A DNA stretch of 29,891 nt, taken from the IMG/VR virus record IMGVR_UViG_3300006854_000308, positions 1-29,891 of that record; one strand, 5' to 3'. Shown piece after piece: positions 15,128-22,077 of the stretch (within the stretch, counting starts at the first letter, position 1; every line of letters starts with the position of its first letter). The DNA is from a virus. The position numbers were made by a program, and so were the translations under genes. The notes beneath the pieces are model-generated. The model was not told the origin of the DNA, searched no databases, and saw nothing but the letters and a program-made list of their open reading frames with translations.

Positions 15128-15423
15128 TCTGCCTTTGCTACGGACTTCTTCACCTGATCGACAACCTCTCGCACGAACACGCCGATCATTCCCAGTGAAA
15201 CTCCGTCGATCCACGACAGGTGGCTGCCGATCAAGGCGTTCATTCCAAAGCCGGCCAGAAGCCCGACAAACGGCGCGATGCAAGGCAGAGCCACTTTCGG
15301 CACGGTTGGCACGAGCTTCTTTATGCCTGCTATCACAAGCGGGGTGAGCACAGAGATGCCGTAGGCCCAAAGCTGCGCCTTGCTCTGCAGCTCAGGCGAG
15401 ATGACTGATAAGATTGCGTTCAT
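15124..15423 (-). CDS. Holin-like membrane protein
   Basis: 99 aa, ATG 15423 overlapping the previous stop (ATGA). Two or three hydrophobic segments are visible: AYGISVLTPLVIAGIKKLV, VALPCIAPFVGLLAGFGMNA and a weaker GVSLGMIGVFVREVV. A charged C-terminus follows (QVKKSVAKAD). Size and topology fit a phage holin, which makes inner-membrane holes at lysis. The neighbours (coiled-coil/TM protein upstream, lipoprotein downstream, all overlapping) make a lysis cassette likely, although no endolysin is recognised in the window. Confidence 0.65.
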   Translation of the reverse strand: MNAILSVISPELQSKAQLWAYGISVLTPLVIAGIKKLVPTVPKVALPCIAPFVGLLAGFGMNALIGSHLSWIDGVSLGMIGVFVREVVDQVKKSVAKAD

Positions 15424-15893
15424 GGTTTCGTACTGTGACGCAGGAATTCAATGGCGGCAATAACAATTGGCGTGATGAGCGTAACGAGCACAGCCACAAC
15501 CGCTATTATTTGGCCGATTGACCAATTGGCTTGCTGTCGAAGCTCCACCCGCTCCTCCTTGCGCCCGACACCGGCCATTTGTGCCTCGCGCAACGCGGCG
15601 ATGGCTTGTTTGCAATCCTCGATCTTTTCGTCGTAGGCAGCGAACTTAGAGAGCGCCTCCTCCCGTGCCATGAGCCGCTTGGCCTGGTCATCGAGTTGCC
15701 CGCGGAATTCATTGCTGCGTTCGTTGTAGGCGGTTTGCGCGGCTTCGGCCTTGGAAATCGCCTCCTTGATGGCCCCGAACCGTTCCCGGTTCAGTTCCTC
15801 CATGTTAAGAAGCCAGCGTTCGAAGTAGGCGTGCTGGCTCGCGATTGTGAACCCCCCGCAGTCGGCGGGGCGGCTGCTGTGCCCTTTATCCAT
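15420..15893 (-). CDS. Coiled-coil protein with C-terminal membrane anchor
   Basis: 157 aa from ATG 15893; ATG 15803 (MEELNRERFGAIKEAISKAE) is a possible later start. The protein is a long coiled coil (ALSKFAAYDEKIEDCKQAIA) with the motif AYNERSNEFRGQLDDQAKRL, typical of a widespread phage family placed near holins, and ends in one membrane helix (IIAVVAVLVTLITPIVIAAI). The N-terminal residues before it are weakly conserved-looking. It is the first gene of the overlapping trio with the holin-like protein and lipoprotein. A holin partner or membrane-tethered spanin-like role is inferred. Confidence 0.65.
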   Translation of the reverse strand: MDKGHSSRPADCGGFTIASQHAYFERWLLNMEELNRERFGAIKEAISKAEAAQTAYNERSNEFRGQLDDQAKRLMAREEALSKFAAYDEKIEDCKQAIAALREAQMAGVGRKEERVELRQQANWSIGQIIAVVAVLVTLITPIVIAAIEFLRHSTKP

Positions 15894-15936
15894 TCGCAAA
15901 TTTCGCCGCTAAACCGCATCGGCGCAAGGCTGGAAT

Positions 15937-16959
15937 TCAGGGAGTAACGATCACTGTATTTGAATAAGGACTGGTGCCAGAGGCGCTTTTTGACCGGACT
16001 CGAAAGGTGTATTCCCGTCGCTTGTCGAGCTGGACCGTGAGATGCAGCGTGCCCGGAGGAACCGTGCCGATGTTGACGAACGGCTGCGCCTTGATGCTCT
16101 GCTCGATTTCTGTGGATGCGCTAAGGTCTGACAGCCATTGGAGGTCGTAACGCCGGCCTGTTACTTGAACGGCCCGGAGATTTGTCGGGGCGGCTGGCGG
16201 AATAGGCACCGGAGCCGAGACGCGCCAAATAGTGATCCGGTCAAGCTGCGCACCCGCCTCGCGCCCGCGAAAAATCAGCGCATGCGAACCGGCGTTCAGG
16301 ACGTACTGATGATCCGCTGTGTCTGACCGGTAGCGCACCGTGCGGGTCTGCAGGCCGGTCGTTATCGGCACGTCCCAAACCAGATCCTCGCCCGGATCGC
16401 TGTCGATGCCAACGTAGAAACTGTTCGCCCCGTCATCCGGCGCATTCAGCATTGCGCTTACCGAGTAGCTGCCTGCGTTGGTGGTTGCGAACTGGTAAAA
16501 CGCTCTGCCGCCGTTAGTCGCTCCGGTCTGAGAATCCTGCTGCACCAGGCCGTTCGACACGTAGAATGGCGCCGTCACCGTTCCGGCTTCCGCCTCGAAG
16601 CTCAGGCCCAGTACCGGGATTGAGGCTGGAAAGTTTGTCACCGTGTTGCTTGGCTGAGCCGGCACGCCGAGATTGTTCAAGGCGATTACATAAAATCGAG
16701 TAGTGTTCGCGTTGTCCGCCGTCACGGTCATCGTCAGTCCGTTGGTCTTGTCCGTGTCCGTTGTGGTGAAGTTGCCCATTCCGACGCTGTGCCATACCTG
16801 GTAAACCGTCACGTTTGCGCTCGCGCTTGGGTTCCAGGCCAGAGTTATCGGCACGTCGTTTCCGCGCAAACACGCCAGGCTCAACCATAGCGACAAGAGG
16901 CACGAACCTGCCGTACTCAGTCGCGATGCGGATTGGGATAAGCAATTGTGTGCCGCCAC
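15937..16959 (-). CDS. Exported FN3 / CBM6-like / FN3 protein
   Basis: 340 aa if started at GTG 16959; the start is uncertain because no ATG lies in frame close by. A short hydrophobic stretch (GSCLLSLWLSLACLRGND) looks like a signal peptide. Domains: FN3 about 37-115 (ITLAWNPSASANVTVYQVWH, FYVIALNNLG), a CBM6/35-like beta-sandwich about 125-255 (LSFEAEAGTVTAPFYVSNG, NSFYVGIDSDPGEDLVW, ALIFRGREAGAQLDRITIW), and a second FN3 about 260-340. Carbohydrate-binding and FN3 modules together suggest host glycan binding as a tail/receptor or secreted protein. The N-terminus overlaps another frame (16514-17092). Confidence 0.7.
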   Translation of the reverse strand: MAAHNCLSQSASRLSTAGSCLLSLWLSLACLRGNDVPITLAWNPSASANVTVYQVWHSVGMGNFTTTDTDKTNGLTMTVTADNANTTRFYVIALNNLGVPAQPSNTVTNFPASIPVLGLSFEAEAGTVTAPFYVSNGLVQQDSQTGATNGGRAFYQFATTNAGSYSVSAMLNAPDDGANSFYVGIDSDPGEDLVWDVPITTGLQTRTVRYRSDTADHQYVLNAGSHALIFRGREAGAQLDRITIWRVSAPVPIPPAAPTNLRAVQVTGRRYDLQWLSDLSASTEIEQSIKAQPFVNIGTVPPGTLHLTVQLDKRREYTFRVRSKSASGTSPYSNTVIVTP

Positions 16960-17092
16960 CGTGAAGGTGCGCCGTGCCGTGCATACTGAAAAATCTCGCC
17001 CGGTTGCCCGACCCGTTATTTTGCACAATCGCATAGGCTGTGTCTCCGGTATAATTCGCCACGAACAGATATGCACCTTCAGGCAGGCTCAT
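16514..17092 (-). CDS. Short protein whose frame overlaps the FN3 gene
   Basis: ATG 17092 opens 193 codons, but only the first 60-65 look like real protein (MSLPEGAYLFVANYTGDTAY, AIVQNNGSGNRARFFS, LIPIRIATEYGRF). From about 16890 leftward the frame is Arg/Gly/His-rich and lies opposite the FN3 codon pattern in another frame, so it is probably not under selection. The start is 15 bases after the stop of the 300-aa gene. A natural stop may have been lost by an indel, or the two genes may truly overlap. The sensible part is probably a small virion protein. Confidence 0.4.
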   Translation of the reverse strand: MSLPEGAYLFVANYTGDTAYAIVQNNGSGNRARFFSMHGTAHLHGGGTQLLIPIRIATEYGRFVPLVAMVEPGVFARKRRADNSGLEPKRERKRDGLPGMAQRRNGQLHHNGHGQDQRTDDDRDGGQREHYSILCNRLEQSRRAGSAKQHGDKLSSLNPGTGPELRGGSRNGDGAILRVERPGAAGFSDRSD

Positions 17093-17107
17093 TTGGTTTT
17101 CCGCTCA

Positions 17108-18010
17108 TCATACGTTCCTGGTCAGCGCCGTTTGGAAAGCCTGGATGATGGTGTAGAGAGTGAGGGCTTCGCCTGCGGTTAAGGACAAGCCGACATGGTA
17201 GCAGGCCAGCACGGAACTTGTGGCCGCGGCTGGCCACGGCGCTCCGTCCAGGCTCGCGTTGTGCACGAGGATCTCTCCATGCGGCCTCGCGCCTCCCGGC
17301 GTCAGGTTTGCGGCGATCGAGGCTCCGTTTTTGAACAGCCGCAGCGTTCCGTTGCGGGTGGCGACGTAGTGGCCGATCTGTCCCACGTCGGTCACCGGCC
17401 CGATGTCGTTCGAGCCCGGGGCTACAAACATTGCCGTGTACACCCCGCTCGCGTCCCATATCAGATACGCCGTTCCAACAGCGGTTATCGCCGCGCCCAT
17501 CGCTATGTTGCGGTTGCCCAGCGTCGATTTGTACACTCCGATGTGATAATCCTCGAGCGGCAGAGAAACGTTATCCGCAAAAATGCCGGTGTTCGAAACG
17601 TCGCTGCCGGTGGACTGCAACCCTCCGTTGACGCCGGTCTCGTTATAGACCCAAGTGCCCGAGGTGAGCGCGGCCGTAAAAACGTCGGTCGTCCCGCCGA
17701 TGTCCTTGATGAATGGCGCAGCGCACGCGGCCTTCGTGTTTCCCGCGTATATGCCGAAGCGCAGAATTTTGGAACGCAGCCCGTTGGCCTTGAAATCGCG
17801 CATCATCACGTTCGCGGCGTTCAGCGTGCTCACTGACACCGAGCTGCCCAAACCGATGACGCGCGCTTCCCAATCCGATACCTCGGCGTCGATACCGCTG
17901 ACGCCACCCCCAAACGCGTTGCCGATCTGCCCGATCCAAGGCTTCCATCTCACCGGCCTCTTATGAGGCGTTGAGAGGATCCGAGTCTGAGTTGGGAACT
18001 GGGAGATCAA
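17108..18010 (-). CDS. Virion protein with lectin-like fold (tail/receptor)
   Basis: 300 aa with TTG start at 18010, four bases after the previous stop; no ATG gives a sensible start. After a basic N-terminal segment (PTQTRILSTPHKRPVRWKPW), the body is Gly/Ser/Thr/Ala-rich beta sheet: GGVSGIDAEVSDWEARVIGL, LRFGIYAGNTKAACAAPFIK, YHIGVYKSTLGNRNIAMGAA. It ends with LTAGEALTLYTIIQAFQTAL, the usual ending of phage/bacterial concanavalin-like domains. It is probably a tail fibre or receptor-binding protein, adjacent to other tail-type genes; no enzyme motif is seen. Confidence 0.65.
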   Translation of the reverse strand: MISQFPTQTRILSTPHKRPVRWKPWIGQIGNAFGGGVSGIDAEVSDWEARVIGLGSSVSVSTLNAANVMMRDFKANGLRSKILRFGIYAGNTKAACAAPFIKDIGGTTDVFTAALTSGTWVYNETGVNGGLQSTGSDVSNTGIFADNVSLPLEDYHIGVYKSTLGNRNIAMGAAITAVGTAYLIWDASGVYTAMFVAPGSNDIGPVTDVGQIGHYVATRNGTLRLFKNGASIAANLTPGGARPHGEILVHNASLDGAPWPAAATSSVLACYHVGLSLTAGEALTLYTIIQAFQTALTRNV

Positions 18011-18013
18011 AGG

Positions 18014-18376
18014 TTAAGATTCCATCTCGATCACAGACACGCGAGGAGCGCCGGTCGAGGCGATAATGCTGACGATGCCGCGATAGCTCGCGTCGAAATA
18101 AGAGCCCCCCTTGCCATCGTCGGCGGTGGTGCAGGCCTGCAAGGCCACGTTGAAATCGCTGGTGGTGGCTCCCGCCCCGAGTTTCACCAGCACAGGCGCG
18201 TCGTCCAGGTTGATGATGGCGAACCAGGCCCGGCGCTCGTTGGCCGGCAGCACGGTGCCGTTGAGAATACGGATGGCGCTGTAGCTGCCGAGCTGAGCGG
18301 CCTCAGCTTCCTCGGACCCGGTGCGATCGGAGCCAAGCAGAAAGAGGAATGTACCGGTGTTGTTTATCAGTTGCAT
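18014..18376 (-). CDS. Hypothetical virion protein
   Basis: 120 aa, ATG 18376. Beta-rich and rather hydrophobic at the start (MQLINNTGTFLFLLGSDRTG), with IRILNGTVLPANERRAWFAI, LDDAPVLVKLGAGATTSDFN and a closing RGIVSIIASTGAPRVSVIEM. The features suit a small tail-fibre-base or decoration-type beta protein and recall short phage proteins of unknown function encoded upstream of lectin-like tail genes. Its stop lies four bases from the start of the 300-aa gene. Confidence 0.6.
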   Translation of the reverse strand: MQLINNTGTFLFLLGSDRTGSEEAEAAQLGSYSAIRILNGTVLPANERRAWFAIINLDDAPVLVKLGAGATTSDFNVALQACTTADDGKGGSYFDASYRGIVSIIASTGAPRVSVIEMES

Positions 18377-18415
18377 GGTTTTACTTACTTGATTTGGCGT
18401 CTCCTTTCAATCAGA

Positions 18416-18482
18416 ATCGCAGCAGACGCCTGGTTGTCGCCAGTGCGCCTGCCGCTGAACACAACGTTGAGAAAGCAACGCT
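18416..18482 (+). ncRNA. Structured leader of HNH gene, copy B
   Basis: The outer helix is CAGC (18420-18423)/GCTG (18454-18457). The inner helix is CGC-CTGG (18427-18433) paired with CCAG-T-GCG (18440-18447) around the loop TTGTCG. Flanks ATCGCAGC and GCCGCTGAACA match copy A exactly, with nearly equal spacing (35 versus 34 bases). A further TGATT/AATCA helix lies just upstream. Structure is kept while inner sequence changes. Confidence 0.5.
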
Positions 18483-19127
18483 ATGCGCATTCGCAAGCTT
18501 ATCCCGCCAGGAACTCAATTTGCAAGATGGACCGTGCTCGGACCAGGACCGGATGGAACAAATCATCTCGGTCGCCCGATTCCAACAAGCCATGTTCGCT
18601 GTATCGATGGCAATGAGGCGGTTGTTCCAAATGGCCAGCTCCGAAGCGGCCACAGCCGATCGTGCGGCTGTTTGAGGCACGATCTAGCAATCATCCTGAA
18701 TACGACACACGGACACGCAGGCGCCAATCGGCACAGCAGGATTTATTCAGTGTGGGCTGGCATGATTCAAAGAACAACTGACCGCGCTTACAATCAATTC
18801 CAGGACTACGGCGGTCGTGGTGTCTCAGTCTGCGAGCGCTGGAGAACTTTCGACAATTTTCTTGAAGATATGGGGCCAGGCAAAATCGGATGGACGATTG
18901 AACGCTTCAACAATGATGGAAATTACGAGCTTGCCAACTGCCTTTGGGCAACGCGCGCCCACCAGGGAAGAAATAAACGCACCAATCGGATTCTCACAGT
19001 TCGCGGAATCACAGCCTGTCTGGTGGATTTGTGTGAGCGGTTCGGTGTTCCGTATTCGCGCATCAAGTACAGGCTCGACAAGGATTGGTCTCCAGAACGA
19101 GCGTTCTTCACTCCGTGTTTACGGTAA
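18483..19127 (+). CDS. HNH-type homing endonuclease (YGGRG family), paralogue B
   Basis: 214 aa, ATG 18483. Motifs parallel paralogue A: SRSCGCLRHD, RIYSVWAGMIQRTTDRAY, YGGRGVSVCERWRTFDNFLE, DGNYELANCLWATRAHQGRN, and C-terminal RILTVRGITACLVDLCERFG with VPYSRIKYRLDKDWSPE, a helix-turn-helix-like module. The catalytic-region Asp of paralogue A (QIDRW) is Glu here (WTIERFNND), a possible loss of activity. It runs against the flanking minus-strand tail genes, and its 3' end overlaps the convergent 167-aa gene by 20 bases, just as paralogue A overlaps its neighbour. Probably a mobile selfish gene. Confidence 0.85.
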   Translation: MRIRKLIPPGTQFARWTVLGPGPDGTNHLGRPIPTSHVRCIDGNEAVVPNGQLRSGHSRSCGCLRHDLAIILNTTHGHAGANRHSRIYSVWAGMIQRTTDRAYNQFQDYGGRGVSVCERWRTFDNFLEDMGPGKIGWTIERFNNDGNYELANCLWATRAHQGRNKRTNRILTVRGITACLVDLCERFGVPYSRIKYRLDKDWSPERAFFTPCLR

Positions 19128-19611
19128 CAGATTTATTGTCTGTCGTTGGCGTTGCAGATTGCACCACATTGATCTGAATAGGACTGATCTGCGCGCCGGG
19201 CAGAAAAGGTTTCCCCTGCGGAATATGCGGATTTGAACTCCGCGTCTCAGCGACCTTGTTGAGCTCAAGCTGCAGGGCGACGTTCTCGTCGATTGCCTTG
19301 ATGAAACGCAGTTGAAGATCCAGATAACCCTGGCGCACTTCGTCGCTGATACCGTCCCTGTTGGCCTGAGTCGCGCAGGCATTCGCGGCCTCATAGATCA
19401 TCTGCGAAGATCCGAGCAGGCGCCCATTCCCGTACCTGAGCAGGCCGACCTGATCCAGAAATTGTCCGATGGTGGCGATGTTGTGCAGCCCGCGCGATGA
19501 GATGTTGAGCAGGTTCAACTCACGCGCGGCTTTGTTAAGTCTGCCGTTCGAAATCCGTTTTACCCTGCCGGAAGGTTCTCGGACGGCAATCGTTGTGGTA
19601 GCCTCAGGCAT
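19108..19611 (-). CDS. Hypothetical protein (small-terminase-like size)
   Basis: 167 aa, ATG 19611. N-terminus REPSGRVKRISNGRLNKAAR is basic and could be a DNA-binding helix. The middle is helical (SSRGLHNIATIGQFLDQVGL, DEVRQGYLDLQLRFIKAIDE, NVALQLELNKVA) and the tail is polar and disordered (SATPTTDNKSVTVNTE). Size and the basic-helical-tail layout would fit a small terminase subunit, which is otherwise missing, but this is only a guess. Its start codon shares bases with the divergent plus-strand gene at 19610 (CATG), so control regions must overlap coding sequence. Confidence 0.6.
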   Translation of the reverse strand: MPEATTTIAVREPSGRVKRISNGRLNKAARELNLLNISSRGLHNIATIGQFLDQVGLLRYGNGRLLGSSQMIYEAANACATQANRDGISDEVRQGYLDLQLRFIKAIDENVALQLELNKVAETRSSNPHIPQGKPFLPGAQISPIQINVVQSATPTTDNKSVTVNTE

Positions 19612-19963
19612 GATGATCTTCAGGCTTCACCCTCCGCGATTCGCGCAGTGGAGGCAAGTTTTATTGCTGGAGCGAAAATCCCTGAGGAGCGCGCTGCCGC
19701 ACATTCTATGGACGCTGATCACCGGCATCGCCCACGCCCGCGGGCGCAGGGAGCGATGGCGACGGAGAATGAGAACCTGCTATCGCTGCCCGATCTTCAA
19801 CCGGAAACTTCGCCAATGCCGTCCGGAGCCTCCGCCGGGAGCGGACCCGGAACCGTTTCGGAAGATTGGCTGCGGGTGCTGGACTCCGGCGATTGCGTAC
19901 TTTTATCCTCCAGGGAAACCCTGCTGGGGACGTTCCCGTTCCTGGGACTTCGGATGGGACTGA
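19610..19963 (+). CDS. Cys-rich protein (C-x2-C ... GCGC ... CW family)
   Basis: 117 aa from ATG 19610 (ATG 19613 is also possible). A basic N-terminal half (FRLHPPRFAQWRQVLLLERK, HARGRRERWRRRMRT) precedes six to seven Cys: TCYRCPIFNRKLRQCRP, KIGCGCWTPAIAYFY and GKPCWGRS. This C-x2-C-x10-C, then GCGC, then CW pattern is a small phage protein family I recall, probably a metal-binding fold of unknown role. Its last 167 bases lie opposite the end of the 419-aa minus-strand gene, and its start overlaps the divergent gene's start. Confidence 0.65.
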   Translation: MMIFRLHPPRFAQWRQVLLLERKSLRSALPHILWTLITGIAHARGRRERWRRRMRTCYRCPIFNRKLRQCRPEPPPGADPEPFRKIGCGCWTPAIAYFYPPGKPCWGRSRSWDFGWD

Positions 19964-21056
19964 ATTCTATCATCGCAGTGTGCCGTATCTTATGCAGGGG
20001 TTCCGGGTACTGGAGCTTGCTGTAGTCCGCGCGCCATTCCTTAAACGCGTCGTCAGGAGTAAGAGCGACCGCATCACAAAGCCCGCGGCCTGGACGGATC
20101 AATCCTTTCGGCACAGCTGGAACAAGCACGACCGAGCCGGGTGTGAGTCCATTCCCGATATCAGCCGGAGGATGGAATACCTTGGCCGAATACCACTTCA
20201 TGATCTCCAGAACGGCCGGGAGACAACCGGCCAGCTCACCGAGGATCCTGGTCGCGTAATTGGCTGCGCATAATTTCTCTTTCCTGGCCAGCTCGTGCTC
20301 CTCCATCCGCCGGTCAAGTTCAGGCGAAGGGATCATTTCAAGCGTCCACCGGACGAAAGTTTCCTGCCGGTCCAACGCCAGGAGTTTCGGGCTGGCAAGC
20401 GCGCCGTAGAATCCGGAGACCGTTAATGTCTCATGCCGTTCCTCTGGCGGCTTTCCGAACATCGACATGAGGCTCGAGAACCGGACGGCCAACGCTTCCT
20501 TCCAGTTTTGACGGTACGGCATCGGAATTATTTTTGCGAAGCCAAGGTCCAGCGTTCTGTGATCGGCGAGTCTGCGTATGGCGGCCGCCCTGATAGCAAG
20601 CCAGAACACCTTGAGCGCGTCCCATCCGATTTCCGGGATGGCATAGTGAAGATCTTTCAGGAACGACAGCTCGCAGCTGGAGAATCCTGGCTCCGGCGGA
20701 GGATCGATGTGGTCGGGCGATATTTTTTTCGGTTCCAGCCCAGGCCAGACGATGTAATAGTCAAAGGTGATCCCGGGAGCTTTTTTTGCGAACCGTTTCA
20801 GGTCCGAGTCGCGGAACCACCAGCCGCGTTTGTCGGGGCTGTAGTTCCACGCGTTGAGAATCGGCGTGAGGACGTTGTACTGAACCGGGGCTATGGTCAT
20901 TTCCCGGCGCACGAACCAGATCACCGCTCCGTCCTGTTCGATTTTGAATGGCGCAGCCTTAATCGGGAGCGTGAACGCGAAACCGTCATCGAGCCGGTCG
21001 CTGACGGTCCACAGTTCGAAGTCACCGCAAGGTGTGACGCTGATTGTGTTCGACAT
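19797..21056 (-). CDS. Hypothetical 419-aa protein
   Basis: ATG 21056 (MSNTISVTPCGDFELWTVSD); the longer frame begins opposite the glycosyltransferase gene and is not used. The body is Trp/Tyr/Pro-rich and mixed alpha/beta: FKIEQDGAVIWFVRREMTIA, LNAWNYSPDKRGWWFRDSDL, FDYYIVWPGLEPKKISPDHI, RRMEEHELARKEKLCAANYA. The last 60 residues are Ser/Pro-rich and disordered-looking and lie opposite the Cys-rich gene. No recognised domain, catalytic motif or signal peptide. It may be a virion or host-interaction protein. The body looks real; the C-terminal end may be longer than in its ancestor. Confidence 0.65.
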   Translation of the reverse strand: MSNTISVTPCGDFELWTVSDRLDDGFAFTLPIKAAPFKIEQDGAVIWFVRREMTIAPVQYNVLTPILNAWNYSPDKRGWWFRDSDLKRFAKKAPGITFDYYIVWPGLEPKKISPDHIDPPPEPGFSSCELSFLKDLHYAIPEIGWDALKVFWLAIRAAAIRRLADHRTLDLGFAKIIPMPYRQNWKEALAVRFSSLMSMFGKPPEERHETLTVSGFYGALASPKLLALDRQETFVRWTLEMIPSPELDRRMEEHELARKEKLCAANYATRILGELAGCLPAVLEIMKWYSAKVFHPPADIGNGLTPGSVVLVPAVPKGLIRPGRGLCDAVALTPDDAFKEWRADYSKLQYPEPLHKIRHTAMIEFSPIRSPRNGNVPSRVSLEDKSTQSPESSTRSQSSETVPGPLPAEAPDGIGEVSG

Positions 21057-21095
21057 TGCTCCGGTGAAGATACACTGTGACGCAAAATTGATCTC

Positions 21096-21863
21096 TTGAA
21101 ATTCGCAGCCACCATAGGAGCCTACCAATTGGCCGATTTTGTTCAGCTGAACATACTCGCGCTCCGCCGGGTGTTCGGAGACGACCTCCCGATCTTGGTT
21201 TCCGATGATTTGAACCAGTATTCCGCTGACATTCGGGACGTTGCCGCTCGGTTTGACGTCTTCCACTACTGTAGCAGCACCCACAGAGGGCATTTTGCCG
21301 GTGATGTGAACCAAGCGTGCAACGCTCTGGCTTTCGCCAAGGCTCAGGGGGCCGACATTGCCCTAAAAGTCAGCCAACGCTTCATCATGTGCGACCCGGT
21401 TTGCAGGGAAATCCTCGAACGGTACTTCTCTGATCCAGAAGTTTGGATCGCTTTCCCTGGAAAGATCCACCCCGGCTCAATTAAGCGGGCCGAGTCTCGC
21501 TTTTTCTCCAATTTCAGCACGGTCACTGATTTTTTTGCCGTCAGGACGGACAAATTAAGCTCCGAGACAGTCAAAAACCTGTACGAGACGCGGGTGAAAG
21601 AGCAAAAAAACCGTTTCGACACACTCGCGGAGCCTCTGTGGGGATACATCGGCGACGTAACCTTGGCCGGGCACGCCATCCGTATGCCAGAATTCAGTTC
21701 CCACTACCCGGGCAGACCGCCGATCTACCTCAGGAAATGCCAGCAGGAGCCCGGCGATTACCAGGTATTCGCCCGGGAGAACGGGATGGAGGAATTCCTG
21801 CCGCTCCTGGTTGAATGGCGCCAGATGAGTACTACGTATCGTCCAGTGCCCCAATTCATTTGA
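21096..21863 (+). CDS. Glycosyltransferase-like protein (GT-A fold)
   Basis: 255 aa with TTG start at 21096; an in-frame stop at 21078 leaves no ATG option upstream. The N-terminus (MKFAATIGAYQLADFVQLNI, RRVFGDDLPILVSDDLNQYS) fits a GT-A nucleotide-sugar fold. SDD at residues 36-38 is near where such enzymes place acidic sugar-nucleotide ligands, and GDVNQACNALAFAKAQGADI followed by ALKVSQR matches the central helix-strand of GT2-like enzymes. It likely transfers a sugar. Possible substrates are host surface glycans (superinfection exclusion), phage DNA, or virion proteins. It stands alone on the plus strand next to the HNH pair, as an acquired cargo gene would. Confidence 0.6.
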   Translation: MKFAATIGAYQLADFVQLNILALRRVFGDDLPILVSDDLNQYSADIRDVAARFDVFHYCSSTHRGHFAGDVNQACNALAFAKAQGADIALKVSQRFIMCDPVCREILERYFSDPEVWIAFPGKIHPGSIKRAESRFFSNFSTVTDFFAVRTDKLSSETVKNLYETRVKEQKNRFDTLAEPLWGYIGDVTLAGHAIRMPEFSSHYPGRPPIYLRKCQQEPGDYQVFARENGMEEFLPLLVEWRQMSTTYRPVPQFI

Positions 21864-21891
21864 CAAACCCAAGCGCACAGGATTACAGTCA

Positions 21892-22077
21892 ATGAATGAC
21901 ACGAAAACAGGCTCCGATCAACTACATTCGGCTGCGAGACTCCTCGGAAAGATTGGTGGTTCAGTCAGGAGCAAGAAGAAGGCTTTGGCGAGTCGAAAGA
22001 ATGGAAGACTTGGAGGTCGCCCCAGACGCAAAAGGCGTCCCGCCGTTAAGCCGGGAGCAGATAATCCAGAAGTTTGA
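21892..22077 (+). CDS. Small Gly-Gly/AT-hook-like protein beside an HNH gene
   Basis: 61 aa, ATG 21892. The core LLGKIGGSVRSKKKALASRK then NGRLGGRPRRKRRP parallels the ORF at 3231-3545 (LGRLGGRIGGKSKSIKKQRA, ARRNGKLRGK). GGRPRRKRRP resembles an AT-hook (a GRP core in basic sequence), so minor-groove DNA binding is plausible. The HNH gene begins within it in another frame. Association with an HNH gene in two places suggests linkage, perhaps as a DNA-binding partner, but no function is known. Confidence 0.6.
   Translation: MNDTKTGSDQLHSAARLLGKIGGSVRSKKKALASRKNGRLGGRPRRKRRPAVKPGADNPEV

Noticed and set aside
20433-21080. 215-codon plus-strand ORF opposite the 419-aa gene
   Set aside because: Arg/Glu/Val-rich without motifs. 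The minus frame has better composition and a proper ATG.
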